DNA of 50,898 nt from CAYVWB01 sp964455395 (GCA_964455395.1 CAYVWB010000028.1:1-50898), one strand, 5' to 3'; shown: positions 27,996-36,039, numbered from the stretch's first letter. Program-made: numbers and translations. Notes: generated from the letters alone by a model not told the origin.

Positions 27996-28643
27996 TCAGG
28001 GCCCTGGGTGGACCACGCGATCCGTCCCGCTCACGACGACCCCTTCCATGGCGAGCAGCAGCCGCTTCATGGGCAGGCCTGCGCCGGAGAAGCCTGTCAG
28101 ACGGCCGGAAGACCCCACCACCCGATGGCAGGGGACAACCAGTGGCCAGCGGTTGGCGGCCATCACCCGACCCACGGCCCGCGCCGCGCGTGGCCGACCC
28201 GCCAGTCGCGCCAAGGCCCCATAGGTCAGGAGACGCCCCGTGGGCGCCGCCTCGAAGAGGGTCAAAAGCACACGGCGGGAGAACTCGCTGACGCCGGTCC
28301 AGTCGAAGTCGGCTTCCGGATCCAGGCCGAAATCCGCCGTCTCGCCGGCGCAGTAGGCTGTCAAGCCGCGTTGCAGGTCCGCCGCCTGCGGGGAGAGGGG
28401 CGGGCAGAGGGCGGCAGATGCCGCAGATGCCGCAGATGCCGCAGATGCCGCAGATGCCGCAGATGCCGCAGATTCCGTCGTCTCGGGTGCGAAATCGAGG
28501 TCCATGCCTGCGAGGCCTGCTGCGGACCACCTCAGCGTCAGGACCAGTCGTCCTTCGTGCACGCGCTCAACGCCCCGGGAGTCACAGACGGCTGCCTGTG
28601 CGAAGGAGCCGGGGACGTGGCGGGGATGGTGGTGTGTGTCCAT
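27996..28643 (-). CDS. ogt: Methylated-DNA-protein-cysteine methyltransferase
   Basis: This repairs O6-methylguanine by transferring the alkyl group to its own cysteine. The 215-residue protein has an N-terminal ribonuclease-H-like half and a C-terminal DNA-binding/active-site half with FSRRVLLTLFEAAPTGRLLTYGALARLAGRPRAARAVGRVMAANRWPLVVPCHRVVGSSGRLTGFSGA, shown here as separate family blocks: helix-turn-helix TYGALARLAG, Asn hinge AANRWP and the acceptor cysteine in VPCHRVV. Between the halves is a run of Ala-Ala-Ser triplets encoded by a 9-bp array. The ATG at 28641-28643 lies only 7 nt from a TATAAT box, so the mRNA may be leaderless. It is transcribed in the same direction as the yhcC-like gene upstream. 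Confidence 0.93.
   Translation of the reverse strand: MDTHHHPRHVPGSFAQAAVCDSRGVERVHEGRLVLTLRWSAAGLAGMDLDFAPETTESAASAASAASAASAASAASAALCPPLSPQAADLQRGLTAYCAGETADFGLDPEADFDWTGVSEFSRRVLLTLFEAAPTGRLLTYGALARLAGRPRAARAVGRVMAANRWPLVVPCHRVVGSSGRLTGFSGAGLPMKRLLLAMEGVVVSGTDRVVHPGP
28414..28476 (-). repeat. In-frame 9-bp tandem array inside ogt (six perfect units plus one variant)
   Basis: GCAGATGCC is repeated six times without change from 28414 to 28467, and a seventh unit differs by one base (GCAGATTCC, 28468-28476). On the coding strand it encodes repeated Ser-Ala-Ala in the linker between the two domains of the methyltransferase. Copy-number change would alter linker length without breaking the frame. 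Confidence 0.95.
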
Positions 28644-28650
28644 GCATGTA

Positions 28651-28679
28651 ATTATAGGGGAAGACGCCGGGGAAGTCGA
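28651..28679 (-). promoter_or_regulatory. Sigma-70-like promoter immediately upstream of ogt
   Basis: On the minus strand TCGACT (28674-28679) is separated by 17 bp from a perfect TATAAT (28651-28656). The ATG of ogt begins 7 nt after the -10 box, which places the expected transcription start at or within a base or two of the A of the start codon. Confidence 0.7.
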
Positions 28680-28691
28680 GCTGGAGGCGGC

Positions 28692-28730
28692 CATGTCGCC
28701 CATGTCGCCCCATGTCGCTCCATGTCGCCC
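28692..28730. repeat. Tandem 9-10 bp array upstream of the ogt promoter
   Basis: Four units of CATGTCGCC, CATGTCGCCC, CATGTCGCTC and CATGTCGCCC lie head to tail (28692-28730), 13 bp upstream of the ogt -35 box and 19 bp beyond the 3' end of the yhcC-like gene. Mixed 9- and 10-bp units mean it is not coding. A tandem regulator site or simple slippage array are both possible. Confidence 0.8.
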
Positions 28731-28749
28731 TTTGTCTGCGACGTGCGTG

Positions 28750-29733
28750 CTACTTCGAGATGGTTCGCATGGCCGGCGCCTGTTCCCGATCGGGACCTGA
28801 GTCTGAAGCGCGTCGTCCCTGGCGGATGTCGGCGGCTTCGAAATGCGCGTCGAGGAGGCGGCGCACGGCCTGTTTGTCCGCAGCCCAGCTCGGCGCGATG
28901 AGCTCGCCGGGCGCCGGGTCCGCATGCAGCCGGTGCACGACGATTTCCCGCGGCGTCAGCTCCAGCGCCTCCCCCAGCATGGCGGCGTAGTCCTCCAGGG
29001 ACAGGGGGTGATAACGGTCTGCAGCGTGTTCCAGCGCCATGGCCGTCCCGCGCGTCACCAGCAGATTGTGGAATTTGACGCCAGCGATGGGCGCGGCGCA
29101 CGCTGTGGTCACGGTGTGGAGGAAGTCTTCTCGAGTTTCACCCGGCAAGCCCGCCATGACATGCGCGCAGACGCGGATGCCCCGGGCGGCGGCGGCGTGG
29201 ACGGCGTTGCGCCAGCAGGCAAGGTCGTGTCCGCGGTTGATGCGTCGCAAGGTGGCGTCGTTGGCGGTCTGAAGGCCCAGATCCAACCAGATTTCGTCGC
29301 CCAGGCGGTGGCGCATGGCGGCGATGCGGTCGAGTTTTTCGTCATCCAGACAATCGGGGCGCGTGCCGATGGCGAGCCCCACGGCGTCGGGCAGGGCGGC
29401 GGTTTCGTCCAGCAGTCTGCCCAGCGCGGCGGGGTCCATGTAGGTATTGGAAAAGGCCTGAAGATAGGCTAGAAAGGCGCAGCGCTTCCCGAGGGAGGCG
29501 AACCGGCTGTGGACGCGTTCCCACTGAGCGCGCAGATCCAGGCCGGCGACGCGCGGCCCGGGCCCGGCGCCATGGGGGTTGCAGAACGCACAGCCCCCGT
29601 GGGAGAGCAGGCCGTCGCGGTTGGGGCAGCTGGCTCCTGCGTCGAGGGATATTTTCCGGATGGGCTGGCCGTATCGCTGGCGGAAATAGCTGGCGAGATT
29701 GTAAAAACGAGCTGTGGGCTGGTGCTGCGTCAT
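28750..29733 (-). CDS. Radical SAM protein of the YhcC / TIGR01212 family
   Basis: A 327-residue cytoplasmic protein with the variant radical SAM cysteine set SLDAGASCPNRDG followed by GGCAFC (C-x14-C-x2-C), as in E. coli YhcC. Other family blocks are AYLQAFSNTYMD, IGTRPDCLDDEKLD, WLDLGLQTANDATLRRINRGHD, AHVMAGLPGETREDF, GVKFHNLLVTRGT and HRLHADP. The biochemical function of the family is not established. The ATG at 29731-29733 has AGAAGG about 12 nt upstream; an earlier start in frame at 29820 would add a non-conserved stretch. It is divergent from mreB with 113 bp between. Confidence 0.9.
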   Translation of the reverse strand: MTQHQPTARFYNLASYFRQRYGQPIRKISLDAGASCPNRDGLLSHGGCAFCNPHGAGPGPRVAGLDLRAQWERVHSRFASLGKRCAFLAYLQAFSNTYMDPAALGRLLDETAALPDAVGLAIGTRPDCLDDEKLDRIAAMRHRLGDEIWLDLGLQTANDATLRRINRGHDLACWRNAVHAAAARGIRVCAHVMAGLPGETREDFLHTVTTACAAPIAGVKFHNLLVTRGTAMALEHAADRYHPLSLEDYAAMLGEALELTPREIVVHRLHADPAPGELIAPSWAADKQAVRRLLDAHFEAADIRQGRRASDSGPDREQAPAMRTISK

Positions 29734-29776
29734 GGGGTTCGCGCCTTCTGGAGCAGGGCCCGGAGCGGAGCATGGG

Positions 29777-29803
29777 TTGACATGCGCCTGGATTGCATAC
29801 AAA
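29777..29803 (+). promoter_or_regulatory. Candidate promoter for the mre operon
   Basis: A perfect TTGACA at 29777-29782 is followed by TACAAA at 29798-29803 with a 15-bp spacer, shorter than ideal. It lies 44 bp upstream of the mreB ATG in the divergent intergenic region. The -35 box is good; the -10 assignment is uncertain. Confidence 0.4.
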
Positions 29804-29846
29804 CCCTGCTGAAACAACATCGTGACCTTGGTGGAAGAGGATTTTC

Positions 29847-30884
29847 ATGTCAAGAATGGTCGACGTCATGCTGGGTGTGTTCTCCAACGACCTGGCCATA
29901 GACCTGGGCACAGCGAACACCTGTGTCTATGTGAAAGGACAAGGCATCGTGCTGCGGGAGCCCTCTGTGGTGGCCGTGAAGCAGGAAGCCGGCAAAGGCA
30001 AGAAAGTCCTCGCCGTGGGTAATGAAGCCAAACGTATGCTGGGCCGCACGCCCGGCAACATCGTGGCCATCCGACCCATGAAGGACGGCGTGATCGCCGA
30101 TTTCGAGATCACGGAAGCCATGCTGCGCCACTTCATCAGCAAGGTGCACAACTCGCGGCGGCTGGTGCGTCCGCGCATCATCATCTGCGTGCCCACGGGG
30201 ATCACCCAGGTGGAGAAGCGCGCAGTGAAGGAGTCGGCGGAGTCCGCCGGCGCCCGCGAGGTCTACCTTATCGAGGAGCCCATGGCTGCAGCCATCGGCG
30301 CCAACCTGCCCATCGAAGACCCCACCTCCAACATGGTGGTGGACATCGGCGGCGGCACCACGGAAGTTGCTGTCATCTCGCTTTCCGGCGTGGTGTACTC
30401 GAAATCCGTGCGCGTGGGCGGGGACAAGATGGACGAAGCCATCATGACCCATGTCAAGCGCAAGTACAACATGCTCATCGGCGAATCCACAGCGGAAGCC
30501 ATCAAGATCAACATCGCTTCCGCCTATCCCGGCGACGAGGAGACCATGGTGGTCAAAGGCCGGGATCTGGTCTCGGGGATACCGCAGAACATCACCATCA
30601 CCTCCGAGGAAATCCGCAAGTCCATCTCCGAGCAAGTCGACGCCATCGTGCAAGCGGTGCGCATCGCCCTGGAGCAGACGCCCCCCGAACTGGCTGCGGA
30701 CATCGTGGACCGCGGCATCATGCTCACCGGCGGCGGCGCGTTGCTCAAGGGGCTGGATCAGCTCCTGCGCGAGGAGACCTCCCTGCCCATCACCGTGGTG
30801 GAGAACCCGCTGGACACCGTGGTGCTCGGCTCGGGCAAGGCCTTGGACAACCTGGATATCCTCAAGGAGGTCACGATCGATTAA
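29847..30884 (+). CDS. mreB: Rod-shape-determining actin homologue MreB
   Basis: MreB polymerises under the inner membrane and guides the elongasome. The 345-residue protein has the actin-fold nucleotide sites: phosphate 1 DLAIDLGTANTCVYVKGQGIV (seen as IDLGTANT), connect 1 CVPTGITQVEKRAV, the phosphate 2 site VVDIGGGTTEVAVISL, and the adenosine site LTGGGALLKGLDQLL. The N-terminal amphipathic stretch MSRMVDVMLGVFSNDL fits membrane contact. It starts the operon mreB-mreC-mreD-mrdA-rodA-bactofilin. The upstream GGAAGAGG serves as ribosome site. Confidence 0.97.
   Translation: MSRMVDVMLGVFSNDLAIDLGTANTCVYVKGQGIVLREPSVVAVKQEAGKGKKVLAVGNEAKRMLGRTPGNIVAIRPMKDGVIADFEITEAMLRHFISKVHNSRRLVRPRIIICVPTGITQVEKRAVKESAESAGAREVYLIEEPMAAAIGANLPIEDPTSNMVVDIGGGTTEVAVISLSGVVYSKSVRVGGDKMDEAIMTHVKRKYNMLIGESTAEAIKINIASAYPGDEETMVVKGRDLVSGIPQNITITSEEIRKSISEQVDAIVQAVRIALEQTPPELAADIVDRGIMLTGGGALLKGLDQLLREETSLPITVVENPLDTVVLGSGKALDNLDILKEVTID
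30864..30882 (+). promoter_or_regulatory. Ribosome binding site and probable ATT start codon of mreC
   Basis: A strong AAGGAGG (30864-30870) lies inside the end of mreB, and 9 nt later, in the mreC frame, comes ATT (30880-30882), sharing two bases with the mreB stop TAA (ATTAA). No ATG, GTG or TTG is in frame between this site and the membrane segment of MreC, except TTG at 30916 in the middle of the helix and without a ribosome site. Confidence 0.75.
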
Positions 30885-31890
30885 GCTCGCGCCCAAACAT
30901 ATCGCCATCGCGCTCTTGATCGCGCTGTTTCTCTACCTGACGCTGTACACCTGGAACTTGCGGACAGGAACCCTGGACCGGCTGGCTTCCAACACGGGGC
31001 TCACCTTCGTGGGGCTGGTGCTCAAGCCCGGGGACTGGGTCTTCAACTCTGTCGCGGACCTCTGGGCCCGCTACGTCCACCTCGTGAATGTGCAACGGGA
31101 GAACGAGCGCCTCGCTGCGGAGGTGAAGCGACTCACCATGGAGGCGGCGCGTTCAAGGGAATCCCTGGAGGAACTCTCGCGACTGCGCCAGCTGCTGACG
31201 TTCCAGCCACCGCCCGAGTGGCGGCTGGAGGGCGCGCGCGTGCTCAGCCGCCGGGTGGGACCCTACGCCTTGCTGGAGACGCTCATCGTGGACAAGGGAG
31301 AGAACGCCGGCGTCACGCTGCACTTGCCCGCCGTCACCCACGCGGGCGTGGTGGGCCGCGTCTTCCGGGTCTCGCCCTTCGTCAGCCAGGTGCTTCTCCT
31401 GACGGACCCCAACAGCCGCATCGCCGTACTGGGGCAGAGCAGCCGCACTTCGGGCATCCTCATCGGACAAGGCGGCCGCGAGCCCCTCTCGCTGGAGTAC
31501 GCCCCTCTGAACGCGCCCCTGGAGGAAGGGGAAATCCTCATCACTTCCGGCTTCGCCGGCATCTTTCCCAAGGGGCTGCCAGTGGCGCGCGTCGCTTCCG
31601 TGGAGCGCTCCGACATCTCGCTCTTCCAACGCGTCACGGCGGAGCCACTGGTTGCGCCACATCGGCTGGAAGAGGTGCTGCTGCTGAAAGCCGCCACCGA
31701 ACCGGACATCCCCTTGGCCTTGCGCGGCAACGCCTCCGCCGAAGTGCTTCTGAACGTGGACGTGCTGGTGGATCAGCTGCTGGCGCGCAACGCCACGGCG
31801 CGGCCTTCACTTGCGCCGCCCGGCGAACTGGCGGATCCCGCCGCAAACGCCACGGCTCCCGCGACGGAGACGCCCGCGCCCACGCCATGA
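30880..31890 (+). CDS. mreC: Rod-shape-determining protein MreC
   Basis: MreC is the bitopic membrane protein that links MreB to the periplasmic synthases. From the proposed ATT start the product is 336 residues: a short basic N-terminus (KLAPKH), one transmembrane helix (IAIALLIALFLYLTLYTW), a coiled coil (about 65-105, QRENERLAAEVKRLTMEAARSRESLEELSRL) and the beta-barrel domain with GVVGRVFRVSPFVSQVLLLTDPNSRIAV and TSGFAGIFPKGLPVARV. The C-terminus is Pro/Ala/Thr-rich. mreD overlaps its stop by ATGA. A conventional first ATG (31138) would remove the membrane helix and most of the coiled coil, so it cannot be right. Confidence 0.92.
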   Translation: MKLAPKHIAIALLIALFLYLTLYTWNLRTGTLDRLASNTGLTFVGLVLKPGDWVFNSVADLWARYVHLVNVQRENERLAAEVKRLTMEAARSRESLEELSRLRQLLTFQPPPEWRLEGARVLSRRVGPYALLETLIVDKGENAGVTLHLPAVTHAGVVGRVFRVSPFVSQVLLLTDPNSRIAVLGQSSRTSGILIGQGGREPLSLEYAPLNAPLEEGEILITSGFAGIFPKGLPVARVASVERSDISLFQRVTAEPLVAPHRLEEVLLLKAATEPDIPLALRGNASAEVLLNVDVLVDQLLARNATARPSLAPPGELADPAANATAPATETPAPTP

Positions 31891-32390
31891 CCGCGCCCGG
31901 CAACAGCGGCTTCAGCCTGCGCAACATCCTCTGGTGGTTCGGCTTCACCGTCATCGCCTTGTGGGGACAGACCGCCTTGCCAGGGGTGGACCTTCTGGTG
32001 GCTGGACTTATAGTCTCCCTGCAAGAGGGCCGACTGCGCCAGAGCGCTGTGCTGGGGTGCTGTTTTCTGTTGATCAACGAAGGGGCCGGCAGCCTCGCTT
32101 TCGGCGCAGGTCTTGCGTGGTACATGGCGGCGGCAGCGCTCTTCGTGGTGGGGCGTTGGCTCTTCGAGCAGCGCAACATCTTGTTCATCGCGCTCATCGG
32201 CGTTTCCCTGGGGCTCTGGCGGTACGCGCTGCTGGCCATCCTCGCCACCCTGCAGGAGTACCGCTTCGACCGCGAGACCGCCTTGTGGGAGTGCGTCATG
32301 CAGGCGCTCGCCTTCCCCGTGGCGTGGGCCATCACCTCGGCCTTGCGTCCCAGACAAAAAAGAGCAGAAACCCATGGGTATACGATCTGA
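31887..32390 (+). CDS. mreD: Rod-shape-determining membrane protein MreD
   Basis: The product is a 167-residue integral membrane protein with five to six hydrophobic segments (WWFGFTVIALWGQ, LLVAGLIVSLQ, AVLGCCFLLI, AWYMAAAALFVVG, NILFIALIGVSLGLW, ALAFPVAWAITSAL). Sequence conservation in MreD is low; the call depends mainly on topology, length and position between mreC and mrdA. Its ATG overlaps the mreC stop (ATGA), and its own 3' end overlaps the start of mrdA by 17 nt, so the genes are translationally coupled. Confidence 0.85.
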   Translation: MTAPGNSGFSLRNILWWFGFTVIALWGQTALPGVDLLVAGLIVSLQEGRLRQSAVLGCCFLLINEGAGSLAFGAGLAWYMAAAALFVVGRWLFEQRNILFIALIGVSLGLWRYALLAILATLQEYRFDRETALWECVMQALAFPVAWAITSALRPRQKRAETHGYTI

Positions 32391-34191
32391 CGCAGACCAA
32401 CAGACCGCCCCGCGCAACGGGCTCTTGCTGCTGCAGCTCATCGTGCTGGGCCTCTTCTTTCTCTTCGGCCTGCGCTTTTGGTACCTCCAGGTGCACAAAG
32501 GCCAGGATTTCGAGAAGAAAGCCCGTCAGAACCAGCTACGCGCGGAGGACATCTACGCGCCGCGGGGCCGCATTCTGGACCGCACGGGGAAGCTGCTGGC
32601 CATCAATCAGCCCGCATACGCCCTGGCCATGGTCCGCGAAGACGTGGAAGACATCAACGCCACCATGCAGCGCATCAGCCACTGGACAGGCGTCCCCCTG
32701 GAGCGACTCGAAGAACGGCTGGAGCAAGGACGCCGCAAGACAAAACCCTTCGAGCGGCTCATCCTCGCGCCGGAGATCGACTTCGAACTCCTCGCCCTCA
32801 TCGAAGCCAACAAGATCTATTGGCCGGGTCTGGAGATCGTGGTGCGGCCGCGTCGCGTCTACGAACAAGGGCCCCTGCTCGCACACATTCTGGGCTACGT
32901 GGCCGAAGCCAACGAGAAAGAGCTGGAGGCCAACCCCGAACTGGACATGGGCGACATGGTGGGCAAGCAGGGCCTGGAGCTGGTGCTGGAGGACGTGCTG
33001 CGCGGCGACAAGGGCCGCCGCTGGGTGGAAGTGGACGCCACCGGCCGCAGACTGCGTGAAGAGACTGTCAAAACGCCCGAAGCGGGCCGCTCCGTGGCGC
33101 TTTCCATCGACCTGGAATTGCAGACCAAAGCCGCTTCCCTGCTGGAAGGACAGGCGGGCTGCGTGGTGGTGCTGGACCCGGACACAGGCAAGGTGCTCGC
33201 CCTGGTCACCCAGCCCTCCTACGACAACAACGCCTTCGCCGCCGGGCTCACCAAGACGCAGTGGGACGCGTTGCGCACTCATCCCCGCAATCCGCTGCAG
33301 AACCGCGTCATCCAGTCCGTCTACCCCCCGGGCTCCGTCTGGAAGCTCATGGTGGCGGCATGCGGCCTCTCCGAAGGGTTCATCGATCCGGAAGCCACCA
33401 CCTTCTGCAACGGCGCCTACCGGCTGGGCCGCCGCGTCTTCCGCTGCTGGAAGAAAGGCGGACACGGCCACGTGGACTTCATGAAGGCCCTCGTAAGCTC
33501 TTGCGACGTCTATTTCTATCAACTGGGCGAGCGCCTCGGTGTGGACCGCATCAGTCGTTATGCTTTCGCCAGCGGCTTCGGTGAGCCCACCGGCATAGAC
33601 CTGCCCCACGAGAAAGGCGGTCTCGTGCCCACCCGCGAATGGAAACGCGCCAATCGCAACGAGAGTTGGCATGGCGGCGATACGTTGAACCTCTCCATCG
33701 GGCAGGGGTTCACCTTGGCGCAGCCGCTGCAGGTGGCGCGTTTCGTGGGCGCATTGCTCAATGGCGGACGGTTGCTCAAGCCGTCCCTCCTGGCGCAGGA
33801 GCCCATCACGCTCCAGGGCGAACTCCCTTTGAAAGACGAACACCGCCTGCTGGTGCTGGAATCCATGGTGGAGACCGTGCTTTCCGGCACGGCGCGGCGC
33901 ATCAAGCGACCAGACGCCATACTCGGCGGCAAGACGGGGACGGCGCAGGTGGTGCGTCTTGGCGCGGAACGTCTGGACAAGGAAGACATCCCCTACGAAC
34001 ACCGCGACCACGCCTGGCTCGCTGCATGGGGCGTGCAAGGCGCCCAGCGCTACGTGGTGGTCTGCATGGTGGAGCATGGCGGTCACGGCGGCGCAGCTGC
34101 GGGCCCCATCGTCCGGGAGATTTTCACCCACCTGTTCGGGGAGGAGGCGGAAGACGCCATCCCCGTGGAACAGACGACCCGAGGCCTGTAA
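32374..34191 (+). CDS. mrdA: Penicillin-binding protein 2 (elongasome transpeptidase)
   Basis: PBP2 cross-links peptidoglycan during cell elongation. The 605-residue protein has a single N-terminal membrane anchor (LLLLQLIVLGLFFLFGLRFWYLQV), a dimerisation/pedestal domain starting RGRILDRTGKLLA, and a transpeptidase domain with the catalytic serine in PPGSVWKL (SxxK), SSCDVYFYQLG as the SxN-like box, and GGKTGTAQV as the KTG box. The insertion with CNGAYRLGRRVFRCWKKGGHG is typical of PBP2 in Gram-negative bacteria and includes two zinc-site-like cysteines. It starts inside mreD and is followed by rodA after 33 bp. Confidence 0.96.
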   Translation: MGIRSDADQQTAPRNGLLLLQLIVLGLFFLFGLRFWYLQVHKGQDFEKKARQNQLRAEDIYAPRGRILDRTGKLLAINQPAYALAMVREDVEDINATMQRISHWTGVPLERLEERLEQGRRKTKPFERLILAPEIDFELLALIEANKIYWPGLEIVVRPRRVYEQGPLLAHILGYVAEANEKELEANPELDMGDMVGKQGLELVLEDVLRGDKGRRWVEVDATGRRLREETVKTPEAGRSVALSIDLELQTKAASLLEGQAGCVVVLDPDTGKVLALVTQPSYDNNAFAAGLTKTQWDALRTHPRNPLQNRVIQSVYPPGSVWKLMVAACGLSEGFIDPEATTFCNGAYRLGRRVFRCWKKGGHGHVDFMKALVSSCDVYFYQLGERLGVDRISRYAFASGFGEPTGIDLPHEKGGLVPTREWKRANRNESWHGGDTLNLSIGQGFTLAQPLQVARFVGALLNGGRLLKPSLLAQEPITLQGELPLKDEHRLLVLESMVETVLSGTARRIKRPDAILGGKTGTAQVVRLGAERLDKEDIPYEHRDHAWLAAWGVQGAQRYVVVCMVEHGGHGGAAAGPIVREIFTHLFGEEAEDAIPVEQTTRGL

Positions 34192-34224
34192 CCGGCGCAC
34201 ACGCCGTCCGACGCATCCATCCGC

Positions 34225-35382
34225 ATGTCCACGCAGACCATCGACGCACGCATCGTCGCCCATCTGAACTGGCCGTTGTTGGGCCTCTCGCTGGCGCTCT
34301 TTGTCCTCGGCGCAGTGAATCTGTATTCCGCAAGCGCCATCCGCACGGAAGACGGCGTGGCGTTGGCGCCGTTCTTTCAGAAGCAGCTGGTATGGGGCCT
34401 TGTGGGGTTGGCGGGCATGCTGGCGTTGATGGCTGTGGATTACGGCCGACTGCACACGCTCTCGTGGCCTGTGTATTTTTTCACGATCCTCCTGTTGCTG
34501 GCGGTGCCGCTGGTGGGGACGAAGATCTACGGCGCGCGGCGCTGGCTGGATCTGGGCTTTTTCCATTTCCAGCCAAGCGAGCTGGCCAAGTTCGCCGTAC
34601 TCCTGGTGGGAGCGCGTCTGCTTTCGCGACAGCCGGAGAAGCTGGACTGGAAGGAACTGCTGGGCGTGCTGTGCGTGGGCATGGCGCCGGCGGCGCTCAT
34701 CGTCATCCAGCCCGACCTCGGCAGCTCCCTGAACCTGCTCTTGCTATTGGGCGGCATCATCCTGTACAGAGGCCTGAAAGGTCGCGTGATCAAGGGGCTG
34801 GCCATCGTGCTGCCCATGGTGCCGCCGCTGGGCTGGTTTTATCTCCACGACTACCAGAAGCAGCGCATCCTCACGTTTCTGAATCCAGGGGACGACCCCT
34901 TGGGCTCTGGCTACCACATCATCCAGTCGCAGATCGCCATCGGCTCGGGACGGATGTGGGGCAAAGGCTTCATGGAAGGCACGCAGAGCCAGCTGCGCTT
35001 TTTGCCCGAAAAGCACACGGACTTCGCTGTGGCCGTGTTCGGCGAGGAGTGGGGCTTCGTGGGCTGCATTGTTCTGGTGGCCTTGTTCGCGCTGTTTCTG
35101 CTGAGCATCTACTCCACAGCAAGGGACGCCAAGGACCGCTTTGGCAGTTTCCTGGCTGCGGGCGTGTTCTTTTACTTTTTCTGGCAGATTTTCATCAACA
35201 TGGGCATGGTCCTCGGCCTCATGCCTGTGGTGGGCATACCCTTGCCATTCTTAAGCTACGGGGGCAGCACCATGTTCGTGAACTTCTGCCTGCTCGGTTT
35301 GGTGCAAAACGTCTCCATGCGACGCTACACATTCCGCAAGCGATCGCTGCAGTTCAAGAACGAGGCGTCGTTCAAGAAATAG
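34225..35382 (+). CDS. rodA: Rod-shape-determining glycosyltransferase RodA (SEDS family)
   Basis: RodA polymerises lipid II glycan strands together with PBP2. The 385-residue protein has about ten membrane segments and SEDS landmarks: GARRWLDLGFFHFQPSELAKFA, IVIQPDLGSSL, LNPGDDPLGSGYHIIQSQIAIGSG, the region LPEKHTDFAVAVFGEEWGF with the catalytic Asp, and the C-terminal GIPLPFLSYGGS. Length matches RodA (370-415) rather than FtsW with its longer N-terminus. The neighbour mrdA encodes its cognate transpeptidase. Confidence 0.96.
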   Translation: MSTQTIDARIVAHLNWPLLGLSLALFVLGAVNLYSASAIRTEDGVALAPFFQKQLVWGLVGLAGMLALMAVDYGRLHTLSWPVYFFTILLLLAVPLVGTKIYGARRWLDLGFFHFQPSELAKFAVLLVGARLLSRQPEKLDWKELLGVLCVGMAPAALIVIQPDLGSSLNLLLLLGGIILYRGLKGRVIKGLAIVLPMVPPLGWFYLHDYQKQRILTFLNPGDDPLGSGYHIIQSQIAIGSGRMWGKGFMEGTQSQLRFLPEKHTDFAVAVFGEEWGFVGCIVLVALFALFLLSIYSTARDAKDRFGSFLAAGVFFYFFWQIFINMGMVLGLMPVVGIPLPFLSYGGSTMFVNFCLLGLVQNVSMRRYTFRKRSLQFKNEASFKK

Positions 35383-35417
35383 GTCCGCCACGGACCACCA
35401 ACCCCGGGACCAGACTC

Positions 35418-35852
35418 ATGGCCAAAGACGAGATCAACGCTTTCCTCGGCAGCGGCACTTCCTACGAAGGCAAGCTGAGCTTCCAAGGCTCGGTGCGCAT
35501 TGACGGAGCCTTCACCGGGGAAATCACCTCCGAAGGCACGCTCATCGTCGGCAAGGACGCCAAAGTGCAAGGCCAGTTGCGCGTAGGGCAGCTCATCATC
35601 TCCGGCGGCTTCCAAGGCGATGTCCACGCCGCCAAGAAAGTGGTGCTGCACAAGACCGCCAACCTGCTGGGCAGCGTGCAGACGCCAAGCCTCGTCATCG
35701 AAGAAGGCGCGGTGATGGAAGGGCAGGTGATGATGGGGAGCGAAGAGCGCCAGACGAGCAAGGAATCCGGCTTCAAGGCCTTGGCTTCGGGGTTGCGCAA
35801 AAAAGATTCGGAGCCCTCTGGCGAGAATGAGCCAACGCCCGAACAACAATGA
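35418..35852 (+). CDS. Bactofilin family cytoskeletal protein
   Basis: Bactofilins self-assemble into nucleotide-free filaments at the membrane and position cell-wall enzymes. The 144-residue protein has the DUF583 core: LGSGTSYEGKLSFQGSVRIDGAFTGEITSEGTLIVGKDAKV, repeating beta-helical turns (GQLRVGQLIISGGFQGDV, TANLLGSVQTPSLVIEEGAVMEGQVMMG), and a charged disordered tail. Hydrophobic positions recur every 5-7 residues as expected for a right-handed beta helix. It is the last gene of the mre operon, 35 bp behind rodA, and a terminator follows; the context supports a role in cell shape. Confidence 0.92.
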   Translation: MAKDEINAFLGSGTSYEGKLSFQGSVRIDGAFTGEITSEGTLIVGKDAKVQGQLRVGQLIISGGFQGDVHAAKKVVLHKTANLLGSVQTPSLVIEEGAVMEGQVMMGSEERQTSKESGFKALASGLRKKDSEPSGENEPTPEQQ

Positions 35853-35903
35853 CCATACGCCGCGCAAACGACTCGCTGCGGCGCCCCCGGCCCCGCCGTG
35901 CGA

Positions 35904-35924
35904 CCCCCGCAGCGGGGCTTTTTT
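35904..35924 (+). terminator. Intrinsic terminator after the mre-bactofilin operon
   Basis: A short GC stem (CCCC at 35904-35908, GGGG at 35914-35917) is followed by six Ts (35919-35924). Flanking GCGCCCC (35881-35887) and GGGGCGC (35925-35931) are complementary and could form a larger outer stem. It separates the cell-shape operon from the ATP synthase operon. Confidence 0.7.
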
Positions 35925-35949
35925 GGGGCGCGCGTCAAGGAAATTGCCT

Positions 35950-35999
35950 TTGACACGACGGTGCAAATTGGTTAAGCCGCAGTGACTTTGCTCTAAAAT
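35950..35999 (+). promoter_or_regulatory. Promoter region of the ATP synthase operon (candidate boxes)
   Basis: The gap 35925-36039 becomes AT-rich. A perfect TTGACA is at 35950-35955, but the hexamer 17 bp further on (TAAGCC) is poor. A good -10-like TAAAAT is at 35994-35999, without a clear -35 at the right distance. A promoter here is likely from context; the exact boxes are not resolved. Confidence 0.45.
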
Positions 36000-36039
36000 T
36001 CACAATACACCTTCAGCCGCCGCGGACGGAGAACGCCCT

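Noticed and set aside
27367..28530. A 387-residue minus-strand frame through sppA and ogt with a run of Gly-Ile-Cys repeats
   Set aside because: The repeats are the 9-bp ogt array read in another frame, and the frame crosses sppA antisense.
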